This document shows, in pieces, positions 18,080-26,212 of a DNA stretch of 64,000 nucleotides. The DNA lies in assembly GCA_037143795.1 (NCBI GenBank), contig JBAWXZ010000007.1:62001-126000 (forward strand), in the 5' to 3' direction. The translations under genes were made by a program, and so were the position numbers. Position 1 is the stretch's first letter; the number at the start of each line of letters is the position of its first letter. Source of the stretch: Firm-13 sp037143795. GTDB taxonomy: Bacteria > Bacillota > Clostridia > Saccharofermentanales > Saccharofermentanaceae. The notes under the pieces are model-generated. The model did not search any database, was not told the DNA's origin, and saw nothing but the letters and a program-made list of their open reading frames with translations.

Positions 18080-18103
18080 CTGCTAAATTGCTTATGTTAG
18101 CAG
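18080..18103 (-). promoter_or_regulatory. Palindromic operator candidate before the AroE-like gene
   Basis: Perfect 7-bp arms CTGCTAA (18080-18086) and TTAGCAG (18097-18103) are separated by 10 bp. The dyad lies between the ribosome site of the minus-strand AroE-like gene and a possible promoter (TTGCTA at 18131-18126, TATTCT at 18107-18102, 18-bp spacing). Position and symmetry fit a repressor site. Confidence 0.4.
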
Positions 18104-18166
18104 AATACACTTCACGGCACCTGCATAGCAAGAAGTTTATTTACTTCAAATACAATTACATGAAAG

Positions 18167-18193
18167 GGCTCCGGGCGATTTTCACCCGGAGCC
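18167..18193. terminator. Isolated GC-rich hairpin in intergenic region
   Basis: GGCTCCGGG and CCCGGAGCC (9-bp perfect arms) enclose a 9-nt loop. It is shaped like an intrinsic terminator but has no gene ending beside it and only a weak T-rich tail on either strand. It may be a relic of a lost gene. Confidence 0.4.
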
Positions 18194-18499
18194 TCTTCAA
18201 AACATATTACCAGGTTGCCTGCATGTACCGGTGATATAGCCGCGATTCAAAAATTCGACTTATCCCTGAACTTACTCAGAAGGACAAATGGATGCCTTTC
18301 CCATACAACTATGATCTGTGCTTTTGGTTTATTGAGGTCATGTATTCGTATTACAGCAGAGAAAAAGGAAAGTCATCACAGAACCAGATTCTTTCAGTAA
18401 ATTTTTACTTGATTTGTGACTGCAGAGACCTCTTCAGGCTGCCTGTTAATGCCAAAAATGCCCAAATTGCATCAATTTCTTAATGTTTCTGCTTTGTCA
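18194..18499. other. Intergenic stretch without a recognisable gene
   Basis: This part of the 520-bp gap between the divergent AroE-like and LacI genes holds only a short open frame (18235-18483, ATG at 18292). It has no ribosome site and no recognisable product. A motif at 18220-18231 resembles those at 18500 and 21346. Confidence 0.5.
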
Positions 18500-18570
18500 T
18501 GCATACATCGGCATGCAAAACCTTGTATAATTCCTGCAAAGGTCGTACTATTAATATGAATTTTTTACTA
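18500..18570 (+). promoter_or_regulatory. Promoter and operator candidates for the LacI regulator gene
   Basis: A perfect -10 TATAAT lies at 18526-18531 with only a weak -35. Just upstream, TGCATACATCGGCAT (18500-18514) resembles a sequence before the first permease gene. Just downstream, ATTTTTTACTA (18560-18570) is repeated exactly at 19752-19762 before the ABC operon. Shared elements suggest autoregulation by the LacI protein. Confidence 0.45.
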
Positions 18571-18589
18571 GAGAAAGGGCGTTTGAAAA

Positions 18590-19642
18590 ATGGCAACACT
18601 GAAGGAAATTGCTGATAAGGTTGGTGTTTCTCTGACTACCGTATCCCGCGTGATTAATTACGACGAGACGTTATCCATCAGCCCGGAGAAACGCAAGCTC
18701 ATATTCGAAGTGGCGGAAGAACTCGAGTACGAGACGCCCCGAAGCAAGAAAAGAGCAAAAAGCAGCAAAAAACTCAGCCCTGCACTGTATCGTGTCGGGA
18801 TTATTCATTTTATTTCGGTTGATGAAGAACTCGAGGATCCCTATTATCTCTCCATCCGCATAGGAATCGAGAAAAAATGCCAGGAACATAATTTTGAACT
18901 GATTAAACTATACGAGACCGAACACCGTTTTCCCCTTGACCAGATGGAAAGCCTCCATGGTCTGATTGCAATCGGCAAGTTCAGCACATCCGATATCACA
19001 ACATTCCAGTCCCATTGCAAAAACATTGTCACCGTGGACTCGTCACCCCTTGAAGGCGAGCTCGACAGCGTCGTTGTAGAAGTCGACGCTGCAATGAATA
19101 AAGTCCTTTCCTTCGCACTGCAGCAGGGATTTACAAAAATCGGGTTTTTCGGGTGGCTTGAAAACTACGCTGACTACAGGACCTACCTCGGCGAGAAAAG
19201 ATATACCGCTTTCGTCGAATTCCTTAAGAAAAAAAAGCTTTTCAACAGTGAGTATGTCTACCTCGACGCAACATATTCCAAAAGCCGCGGCGGCTATCAA
19301 CTGTTTATGGAAGCATACGAAAAGCACAATTTGCCTGAACTGATCATTGCAGGCAATGACTCCGTGGCAATCGGCATCATGAAAGCAATCCGTGAAACAG
19401 GGATGAAAATTCCCGAAGATATTTCCATTATCGGAATGAATGACATACCGATCGCCCAATATACATTTCCGCCGCTTACAACTGTAAAATTTTACTCGGA
19501 ATTCATGGGGGAAACTGCCGTCGGCTTGCTCAAAGAAAGATTCGAGCACCGGAAAATTCCCAAAAAAATCATCCTGCCATCCCAGCTGATAGTACGGGAA
19601 AGCTGCCGGCTCGCCACCGAATCACCCGCAGACGCCGATTAA
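18590..19642 (+). CDS. LacI/GalR-family transcriptional regulator
   Basis: A 350-residue repressor. The N-terminal helix-turn-helix (ATLKEIADKVGVSLTTVSRV) is canonical for LacI proteins, followed by a periplasmic-binding-protein-like effector domain (about 65-340) with VTVDSSP, IIAGNDSVAIGIM and TTVKFY patterns. GAAAGGG precedes the ATG. It lies directly upstream of a sugar ABC transporter and a GH2 glycosidase in the same orientation but ends with its own terminator. It probably senses the oligosaccharide or sugar imported by the neighbouring system. Confidence 0.93.
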   Translation: MATLKEIADKVGVSLTTVSRVINYDETLSISPEKRKLIFEVAEELEYETPRSKKRAKSSKKLSPALYRVGIIHFISVDEELEDPYYLSIRIGIEKKCQEHNFELIKLYETEHRFPLDQMESLHGLIAIGKFSTSDITTFQSHCKNIVTVDSSPLEGELDSVVVEVDAAMNKVLSFALQQGFTKIGFFGWLENYADYRTYLGEKRYTAFVEFLKKKKLFNSEYVYLDATYSKSRGGYQLFMEAYEKHNLPELIIAGNDSVAIGIMKAIRETGMKIPEDISIIGMNDIPIAQYTFPPLTTVKFYSEFMGETAVGLLKERFEHRKIPKKIILPSQLIVRESCRLATESPADAD

Positions 19643-19681
19643 CATCCCCGAATTCCTGTCACAGCCTTTGAAAACCACTTC

Positions 19682-19726
19682 AAACGTTTCGCCGAACCCG
19701 TATCCGGGCCAGGCGAAACGTTTTTT
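19682..19726 (+). terminator. Intrinsic terminator of the LacI gene
   Basis: AAACGTTTCGCC (19682-19693) pairs perfectly with GGCGAAACGTTT (19712-19723) across an 18-nt loop, followed by a T-run to 19726. It separates the regulator transcript from the ABC operon. Confidence 0.9.
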
Positions 19727-19751
19727 ATTATGCCTCTAGTAAATATTTCCT

Positions 19752-19798
19752 ATTTTTTACTAAAATTTGTTGACATATGGATTAAGCGATTGTACAAT
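19752..19798 (+). promoter_or_regulatory. Consensus sigma-A promoter of the sugar ABC/GH2 operon with upstream operator candidate
   Basis: TTGACA (19770-19775) and TACAAT (19793-19798) are 17 bp apart. ATTTTTTACTA at 19752-19762, next to the -35, equals a sequence before the LacI gene. Together with TAGTAAA at 19737-19743 it forms an inverted repeat (TAGTAAA...TTTACTA), a likely LacI-family binding site. Confidence 0.8.
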
Positions 19799-19846
19799 GT
19801 GCCTATGTTCAACCCCGGTTTTCAGAAATCTTTAGGAGGATTTGCT

Positions 19847-21205
19847 ATGAAAAAGTTTCTATCCCTGGTCATCAGCTCCGTGCTCGTCCTGTCCATGACG
19901 GCATGCAGCACAAAAACAGTCGATACAACTTCCACAACGAAAACAGCCGACACAACTGCTGCTTCAACCACTGCTAAAGCAGCTGACACAACCGCCGCCT
20001 CAACTGCATCAGGTGCCAAAGAGAAATTGACAGTCTGGGCATGGGATCCCAATTTCAACATCCCCGTAATGGAAGAAGCAAAAGCAAGATACGCTGCAAT
20101 CAATCCCAATGTCGAGATTGAAGTAGTTGAAATGGCAAAGGCTGATGTTGAGCAGAAACTTCTTATCAATTTGTCATCCGGAACAACAGACGGACTTCCT
20201 GACATCGTTTTGATCGAAGACTATAATGCGCAGAAGTATCTTTCCTCTTTCCCCGGCAGCTTTGCTGATTTGACAGACAAGATCAACTTCAAAGATTTTG
20301 CCGACTACAAAGTCAAGGCACTCACGCTTGACAGTAAAACATATGGTGTTCCTTTTGATTCCGGTGTTGCCGGAACCTACTACAGATCGGACATCCTCGA
20401 GCAGGCCGGCTTCACAGCTAAAGACCTCGAGAATATTACCTGGGATCGCTTCATCGAAATAGGTGAACAGGTCAAAGCCAAGACCGGTGTTGCCATGTGC
20501 GCATTCGATCCTACAGACGGAGGCCTTATCCGCATTATGCTGCAGTCTGCCGGTACATGGTATTTTGACGCAGCAGGCAAGCCGAACCTTGCTGACAATG
20601 CTGTTATGACCAAGGCTGTTGAGACCTATGCCAAGCTTATCAACTCTTCCGGTACAATGAAGACTTCCGGCTGGGCAGAATGGGTCGGCGCAATCAACAC
20701 AGGCGCTGCAGCATCTATCAGCACCGGCGTATGGATTACAGGTTCTGTCAAAGCAGGAGCTGATCAGTCCGGCAAATGGGCTCTTGCCCCAATTCCGAGA
20801 CTTGACGTCCCCGGCGCAGTAAACGCTTCCAACTTAGGCGGATCAAGCTGGTATGTCCTGGATTCTTCCAAGGCAAAAGATACGGCAATTGACTTCTTAA
20901 GCCAGACCTATGCAAAAGATCAGGACTTCTACCAGAAAATCCTGGTTGACCAGGGTGCCGTCGGCTCCTTCCTTCCCTCGCAGGCCGGAACAGCTTACAT
21001 GACCGAAGATCCTTTCTTCGGCGGCCAGAAAGTATTTGAACAGTTCGCAACCTACATGAAGCTCATACCGAGCATCGATATGGGATCCTATACTTATGAA
21101 GCTGATGCTGCTATTGCCGCCATCCTACCTTCCGTCTACGAAGGCAAGGATGCAGCAGCAGCCCTCAAAGAAGCACAGGTACAGGTTGAAGCATCCATTC
21201 AGTAA
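19847..21205 (+). CDS. Sugar ABC transporter substrate-binding lipoprotein
   Basis: A 452-residue extracellular binding protein. Residues 1-20 form a lipoprotein signal with the cysteine at C20 in LSMTACS, followed by a Thr/Ala/Asp-rich repeated linker (about 21-60) that tethers the domain to the membrane. The body shows the family 1 pattern: KLTVWAWDPN, PDIVLIEDY, YGVPFDSGVAGTYYR. The frame continues upstream to 19730, but TTTAGGAGG before the ATG at 19847 decides the start. It is the first gene of the transporter operon. No ATPase gene is present, as is common for CUT1 systems that share MsmK-type ATPases. Confidence 0.93.
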   Translation: MKKFLSLVISSVLVLSMTACSTKTVDTTSTTKTADTTAASTTAKAADTTAASTASGAKEKLTVWAWDPNFNIPVMEEAKARYAAINPNVEIEVVEMAKADVEQKLLINLSSGTTDGLPDIVLIEDYNAQKYLSSFPGSFADLTDKINFKDFADYKVKALTLDSKTYGVPFDSGVAGTYYRSDILEQAGFTAKDLENITWDRFIEIGEQVKAKTGVAMCAFDPTDGGLIRIMLQSAGTWYFDAAGKPNLADNAVMTKAVETYAKLINSSGTMKTSGWAEWVGAINTGAAASISTGVWITGSVKAGADQSGKWALAPIPRLDVPGAVNASNLGGSSWYVLDSSKAKDTAIDFLSQTYAKDQDFYQKILVDQGAVGSFLPSQAGTAYMTEDPFFGGQKVFEQFATYMKLIPSIDMGSYTYEADAAIAAILPSVYEGKDAAAALKEAQVQVEASIQ

Positions 21206-21258
21206 TCATTTCTCCCTACCTCGGATCACATAATTGAATAACTCTGAACTATGTACGC

Positions 21259-21295
21259 GAAAGGAGCGGGAGTCTCATAAGCTCTCGCTCCTTTC
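21259..21295 (+). terminator. Intercistronic hairpin between binding protein and permease genes
   Basis: A 14-bp stem (GAAAGGAGCGGGAG, 21259-21272, with CTCTCGCTCCTTTC, 21282-21295, one G-U pair) has a 9-nt loop and no T-run. Such structures after binding-protein genes usually protect the upstream mRNA and lower permease expression. Confidence 0.6.
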
Positions 21296-21389
21296 AAACT
21301 GCATCCTCTATAAATTGAGTACTCTATAAAACCGCCTTCCGCCCATGCATGCACCGGCATATTGATATTCACATCGAAAGGAATCGTTT

Positions 21390-22283
21390 ATGAAAGCATA
21401 TCGAAGTCGAGGGGTTGAAAAATACCAAAATCGGAGCGGCTGGTTCTTCGTAGGCATCGGCCTTGTTCTGACAGCAATTTTTTCCCTGTATCCTGTCATC
21501 AGTTCGTTTATCCTCTCCTTTCAGACCGGAAAAGGTGCGGTCTACCATTTTAACGGTTTCGGAAATATCATAAGACTATTTGGAGACACCGTATTTCGCC
21601 AGGCCCTCTCAAATACCTTTGTATACTTCATTTTTCAGGTTCCTGTAATGACCGTGCTGGCATTGACAATCGCAACACTTCTGAACGATCCGAAGCTCAA
21701 ATTTAAAGGACTTTTCAGAACTGCAATTTTTCTGCCGTGTGTTACTTCCCTGGTTGCTTATTCCGTACTATTCAAAAGCATGTTCTCTACGGAAGGCCTG
21801 ATTAACAAACTCCTCATGAATATTCACCTTATTTCCGAGCCGATACCGTGGATTTTAGATCCTTTCTGGGCAAAAGTACTCATTATTATTGCGTTAACCT
21901 GGCGCTGGACAGGATACAATATGATATTTTACCTGTCAGCGCTTCAAAATATTGATCCTCAAATCTATGAAGCCGCCCGTATTGACGGAGCAAACAAGAT
22001 TAAGCAGTTTTTCTATATAATCCTCCCGCTTCTCAAGCCGATCATCCTTTTCACGACAGTAATGTCAACAATCGGAACCCTTCAGCTCTTCGACGAATCC
22101 TTCAATATTACAAATGGCGGACCTGCCAATGCGACACTTTCACTTTCCCATTACATCTACAATGTCCTGTTTAAATTCACTCCGAATTTTGGATATGCCG
22201 CAACAATTTCCTATGTAATAGTATTCTTTGTTGCTATTCTGGCGATCCTTCAATTTAAGATGGCAGGTGATAAAAATGACTGA
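21390..22283 (+). CDS. Sugar ABC transporter permease (MalF/UgpA-type)
   Basis: A 297-residue permease with six predicted membrane helices. The EAA-type loop that docks the ATPase reads IYEAARIDGANKIKQFFYIILP (only part shown by key residues EAA...G...IxLP). GAAAGGAA precedes the ATG. It pairs with the next permease, whose start overlaps its stop by 8 nt. The product would translocate the sugar delivered by the upstream lipoprotein. Confidence 0.93.
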   Translation: MKAYRSRGVEKYQNRSGWFFVGIGLVLTAIFSLYPVISSFILSFQTGKGAVYHFNGFGNIIRLFGDTVFRQALSNTFVYFIFQVPVMTVLALTIATLLNDPKLKFKGLFRTAIFLPCVTSLVAYSVLFKSMFSTEGLINKLLMNIHLISEPIPWILDPFWAKVLIIIALTWRWTGYNMIFYLSALQNIDPQIYEAARIDGANKIKQFFYIILPLLKPIILFTTVMSTIGTLQLFDESFNITNGGPANATLSLSHYIYNVLFKFTPNFGYAATISYVIVFFVAILAILQFKMAGDKND

Positions 22284-23139
22284 ATCGAAGAAACGTATCG
22301 GTTACAAACAGACACACGGCAAGTTCCAATGGGGAAATGCAGTCAGGCGCGCCGTGGTATATATTATCCTTTCTATCATTTCCCTTCTCTGTATCTTCCC
22401 GTTCATCTGGATGGTTCTGGGTGCGACCAGTGCTTCGAAGGATGTATCTTCCGGCAAACTGTCGATTGGTTTGGAATTAATCAACAACTTCAGTAAGCTG
22501 AATGAATTGATCAACCTGCCTAGAATTCTTGCAAACACGGCTGTACTGACCATCTGCGGAACAATAATTACGCTGATCGTTGCCTCACTCGCAGGTTACG
22601 GTTTCGAAATGTACAAGACCCGTACGCGCGAAAAAATCTATAACGTGCTGCTGCTCACCATGATGGTTCCGTTTGCAGCAATGATGATTCCCCTGTTCCG
22701 GATTTTCTCGGCGGCCAAGCTTCTGAACAATTACGTCGCAATCATCCTGCCGATGGCTGCATCAGTCTTTGTTATTTTCTATTTCCGCCAGTCGACCAAA
22801 ACGTTTGCGAAAGAATTGATCCAGGCAGCCAGAATGGACGGACTAAATGAACTGCAGGCCTTTTTCTACATCTATCTTCCGACAATGAAGTCCACGTATG
22901 CCGCCGCTTCAATCATTGTGTTCATGTCATACTGGAACAGCTTCCTGTGGCCGTTGATCGTTCTTCAGTCGAATGATAAAAAGACGATCACGCTGGCAAT
23001 ATCGTCACTTGCATCGTCCTATACGCCCGATTATGGGGTGATCATGACTGCAATCATCATTGCCACCCTGCCTACCATGATCCTTTTCTTCGCCATGCAG
23101 AAGCAATTCGTCGAAGGAATGCTGGGCTCCGTCAAATAA
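22276..23139 (+). CDS. Sugar ABC transporter permease (MalG/UgpE-type)
   Basis: A 287-residue permease of the second CUT1 type with six hydrophobic segments. The EAA-type loop is QAARMDGLNELQAFFYIYLP. The C-terminal QKQFVEGMLGSVK is typical of MalG-like proteins. The frame extends upstream to 22228, but AGGTG before the ATG at 22276, overlapping the previous stop, sets the start. Confidence 0.93.
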   Translation: MTESKKRIGYKQTHGKFQWGNAVRRAVVYIILSIISLLCIFPFIWMVLGATSASKDVSSGKLSIGLELINNFSKLNELINLPRILANTAVLTICGTIITLIVASLAGYGFEMYKTRTREKIYNVLLLTMMVPFAAMMIPLFRIFSAAKLLNNYVAIILPMAASVFVIFYFRQSTKTFAKELIQAARMDGLNELQAFFYIYLPTMKSTYAAASIIVFMSYWNSFLWPLIVLQSNDKKTITLAISSLASSYTPDYGVIMTAIIIATLPTMILFFAMQKQFVEGMLGSVK

Positions 23140-23179
23140 TACTGCAGCGGGATTTACGCTGCGTCAGGGCACATTCAGG

Positions 23180-23191
23180 TATAATTACTAA
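23180..23191 (+). promoter_or_regulatory. Possible internal promoter before the GH2 gene
   Basis: A perfect TATAAT (23180-23185) merges with TTACTAA (23185-23191), which recalls the TTTACTA operator motif of this locus. No matching -35 lies at proper distance, so this is tentative. Confidence 0.3.
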
Positions 23192-23217
23192 TACATCGAA
23201 AGATTACAGGTGCTATT

Positions 23218-25476
23218 ATGATTCAGCGAATTGAACTACTTAACGACTGGTACTTCCAGCCGGAATATTCGGCCGGTATGGAACAAAGCAATGAGGTCGC
23301 CGGCTTTTCCAAAGTCCAGCTGCCGCATACAAATGTTGAACTGCCCTATCATTATTTTGATGAGAAGGTGTCCCAGATTATCTCCTGCTATAAATATTTT
23401 TTTGAAGCACCGCAGATAGTCGCCGATCAGGTTGTTCTCCTGCAGTTCGAGGGCGTCATGGCATATGCCAAAGTGTTTTTGAACGGTCAATTCCTTGGTG
23501 AACACAAGGGCGGCTACACCCCGTTTTCATTTCCTGTCCAGGAAATCATCTCTGCATCCCGGAGCAATGAGATTACCGTTATCGTGGATTCGACGGAGAG
23601 GGACGACATCCCTCCTTTCGGCGGACAAATCGACTATCTGACCTATGGCGGAATTTACCGTGAAGTATCCCTGGACATTTTCGAACCTGTTCATATTAAG
23701 AACGCCAAAATCGAACCAATGCATGTTCTCGAAGGCATGAAAGGACTGCGGCTTGATGCGGCAATCAGTAACTCATCGGAAATCACATTCGCAGTTCTCG
23801 AGGTGCTCCTGTCCGACAAGGCAGGCGGGGTCATTTTCAGGACGGAAGAAACCGTCCTCTGCCCCGCCGGGGGATGCCGGTATGAACATGTTTTCACAGA
23901 CATTGAAAAGGATACGCAGGCAGACCCCATACGTGTCTGGTCCCTGGACGACCCTGCCCTATATACGGTTCAGCTGATCCTTCATGTCGGGAATAAATCA
24001 GACCGCTTCGAGCGCCGCATCGGTTTCCGAACCGTAGCCTTCAAACCGGAAGGATTTTTCCTCAACGGGCAAAGGCTGCAGCTCATTGGTCTGAACCGCC
24101 ACCAGTCATGGCCATATGTCGGTTACGCAATGCCCAAAAGGGCACAGCGCAAGGATGCGGATATCCTCAAGACGGATCTTCGCCTGAACATGGTCCGAAC
24201 TTCCCATTATCCTCAATCGATTCATTTCCTTGACCGCTGCGATGAAATCGGACTTCTTGTGTTTGAAGAAATCCCGGGCTGGCAGCACATCGGCGAAGAA
24301 GCCTGGAAAAAGATTGCCGATACTAACGTAACGGAAATGATCGAGCGCGACTGGAATCATCCGTCGATCTTCATGTGGGGGGTCAGAATCAATGAATCAC
24401 CTGACGATCACAGCTTTTACACGCAGACCAACAAAACAGCCCGCTCCCTGGATACCACCCGCCCGATCGGAGGCGTCCGCTGCATCGGGAACAGCGAACT
24501 TCTTGAGGATGTCTATACGATGAACGAATTCAGCCACACAGGCGGCGAAGTTCTTGTGGAAGATCCAAGAAAGGTAACCGGGCTTGATGTCGATGTCCCC
24601 TATCTGATAACGGAATTCTGCGGCCATATGTACCCCACTAAGAAATTCGACTGTGAGGAACGTCAGGCCGGTCTTGTGTCCAGACATCTGCGCATCCAGA
24701 ACGATGCCTTTGCGAATCCGTTGATATCGGGTGCAATCGGGTGGTGCGCATTTGATTACAACACGCACAAGGATTTCGGATCAGGTGACCGTATCTGCTA
24801 TCACGGGGTCATGGATATGTTCCGGACCGCAAAATTCGCCGCCTTCGTATACAAATCGCAGGTAAGCCCTGAAATCGAGCCGGTCCTCATGCCGGTAACT
24901 TACTGGGCAAGGGGCGAAAGAAGCATCGGCGGCATTCTGCCTTTGATTGTCCTTACCAACTGTGATTCGCTTACGATCACATATGGTTCCAATGATCCCA
25001 TCATCCTGACACGAAAATCCGATGATTTCGGAAGCCTTCCTTACCCGCCGTTTGTCGTTGAACTCAGCGACCTCCCTGCCGAAAGGCTTGGCGAATGGGG
25101 AATGCGCTGGGAAGACGGAATTATCTGCGGATACGCTGACGGCAAAAAAGTCATAGAAAAACAGTTTGCAAAAGACCCTCTGCCTGCCCGCATTGTTGTT
25201 TCCCCTGATGACGCAAAGCTTGACATCGATGCCAAGGATGTTACCCGCGTACTGGTCAGTGCTGTCGATCAGAAAGGAAACACACTGCCTTTTGCCGACA
25301 ATATCATTCGTGTATCACTAAAAGGCCCGGGGCGCATCCAGGGACCTGAAAGTTTTGCACTCGCGGGCGGATCCTTCGGGTTCTATGTGGAAACATCGGG
25401 AGAGCCGGGGATTGTAAAAGTATGCGTTGAATCCGATGGTTTCGATCCTCAGGATTTCGAAATTGAAGTCTGCTGA
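23218..25476 (+). CDS. Glycoside hydrolase family 2 protein (beta-galactosidase/beta-glucuronidase-like)
   Basis: A 752-residue GH2 enzyme. The N-terminal jelly-roll sugar-binding domain (about 1-155), the immunoglobulin-like domain (160-275) and the TIM barrel (from about 280) follow the family order. GLNRHQSWPY and the barrel start match the family. The acid/base glutamate is Glu393 in FMWGVRINES and the nucleophile Glu466 in YLITEFCGH. A C-terminal beta domain follows. There is no signal peptide, so it acts on imported oligosaccharide in the cytoplasm. AGGTG precedes the ATG. The acid/base motif reads INE rather than the usual GNE. Confidence 0.9.
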   Translation: MIQRIELLNDWYFQPEYSAGMEQSNEVAGFSKVQLPHTNVELPYHYFDEKVSQIISCYKYFFEAPQIVADQVVLLQFEGVMAYAKVFLNGQFLGEHKGGYTPFSFPVQEIISASRSNEITVIVDSTERDDIPPFGGQIDYLTYGGIYREVSLDIFEPVHIKNAKIEPMHVLEGMKGLRLDAAISNSSEITFAVLEVLLSDKAGGVIFRTEETVLCPAGGCRYEHVFTDIEKDTQADPIRVWSLDDPALYTVQLILHVGNKSDRFERRIGFRTVAFKPEGFFLNGQRLQLIGLNRHQSWPYVGYAMPKRAQRKDADILKTDLRLNMVRTSHYPQSIHFLDRCDEIGLLVFEEIPGWQHIGEEAWKKIADTNVTEMIERDWNHPSIFMWGVRINESPDDHSFYTQTNKTARSLDTTRPIGGVRCIGNSELLEDVYTMNEFSHTGGEVLVEDPRKVTGLDVDVPYLITEFCGHMYPTKKFDCEERQAGLVSRHLRIQNDAFANPLISGAIGWCAFDYNTHKDFGSGDRICYHGVMDMFRTAKFAAFVYKSQVSPEIEPVLMPVTYWARGERSIGGILPLIVLTNCDSLTITYGSNDPIILTRKSDDFGSLPYPPFVVELSDLPAERLGEWGMRWEDGIICGYADGKKVIEKQFAKDPLPARIVVSPDDAKLDIDAKDVTRVLVSAVDQKGNTLPFADNIIRVSLKGPGRIQGPESFALAGGSFGFYVETSGEPGIVKVCVESDGFDPQDFEIEVC

Positions 25477-25516
25477 CCGCGGTTCACAGCAATTAACAAC
25501 TGATTTCCATATGAAG

Positions 25517-25557
25517 AGGCTGTCTGCATTTCATCCGTGTTCTGCAGGCAGCCTTTT
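25517..25557 (+). terminator. Terminator after the GH2 gene, overlapping the convergent cyclase stop
   Basis: AGGCTGTCTGC (25517-25527) pairs with GCAGGCAGCCT (25544-25554, one G-U), followed by TTTT. It ends the plus-strand operon. The minus-strand cyclase stop lies at its edge, so the stem can serve both transcripts. Confidence 0.8.
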
Positions 25558-26212
25558 ACTCTTCCAGCATCGCATAGGCCCGTACCGGTGAGCCGTCTCC
25601 GTTTTCCAGAAGAAGCGGGGCTCCGGAGAAAAAGAATCGACGGCCGATAAGACCGGATAAATTCACAAGTCCCTCAACCGGAACAATTCCGCGCGAAAGG
25701 ATCATTCTATGCATGGCAAATGGATCTCCGGCGCTTTCGACTGCTTCGACTGTCGGAAGGTCAATACCAATCATACGTATCTTCATATTCATTAAAAATG
25801 CGAGAAGTTCCGCTGAAAATATCGGGTAATTTTGAAAATATGCATCGGTACCTGACTTTTCTTCCCAGCCGGTCGAGATAATGACGCGGTCACCGGGGCG
25901 TATTTTACATTTATCCGAATCGGACAGCTCCATGACCGGATGAGCCTCACCGCCCGCATAGTAGAGCTTTGCACGAAAGCAGACGGCTTCGCCGACAAAT
26001 ATGTCCAGCGGCAGTTCCAAAAGTGACATTCTATCCTTCAAAAAATGGAGGGGAGCATCAAGGTGTGTGCCTGTGTGGCTTCCAAATCGAAGTTCTGTGA
26101 TCTGGCAGGCGTCTTTGCCGTGCGAGGACACAAGGTCGAGTGTTACTTCGGTATCGCCGGGGAATACGGGCATTCCTGCATGGATTTTGCCGGTCAGGTC
26201 GATAATTTTCAT
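25556..26212 (-). CDS. Cyclase-family metal-dependent hydrolase (kynurenine formamidase-like)
   Basis: A 218-residue protein of the cyclase family with the metal-binding signature HTGTHLDAPLHF (about 46-57) and supporting FPGDTEV and GIDLPTVE segments. Family members hydrolyse N-formylkynurenine, isatin or cyclic amides. No tryptophan-catabolic neighbour helps here. AAGGAGG precedes the ATG, which overlaps the mfd stop as ATGA, so it is the last gene of the glmU-pth-mfd transcript. Confidence 0.85.
   Translation of the reverse strand: MKIIDLTGKIHAGMPVFPGDTEVTLDLVSSHGKDACQITELRFGSHTGTHLDAPLHFLKDRMSLLELPLDIFVGEAVCFRAKLYYAGGEAHPVMELSDSDKCKIRPGDRVIISTGWEEKSGTDAYFQNYPIFSAELLAFLMNMKIRMIGIDLPTVEAVESAGDPFAMHRMILSRGIVPVEGLVNLSGLIGRRFFFSGAPLLLENGDGSPVRAYAMLEE

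Noticed and set aside
18167..18193. Terminator for the AroE-like or LacI gene
   Set aside because: Both neighbouring genes start, not end, here, and there is no T-run. It is kept only as an isolated hairpin.
18235..18483. Small ORF between the AroE-like and LacI genes
   Set aside because: No ribosome site before the ATG at 18292, no recognisable family, and overlap with the likely regulatory region of the LacI gene.
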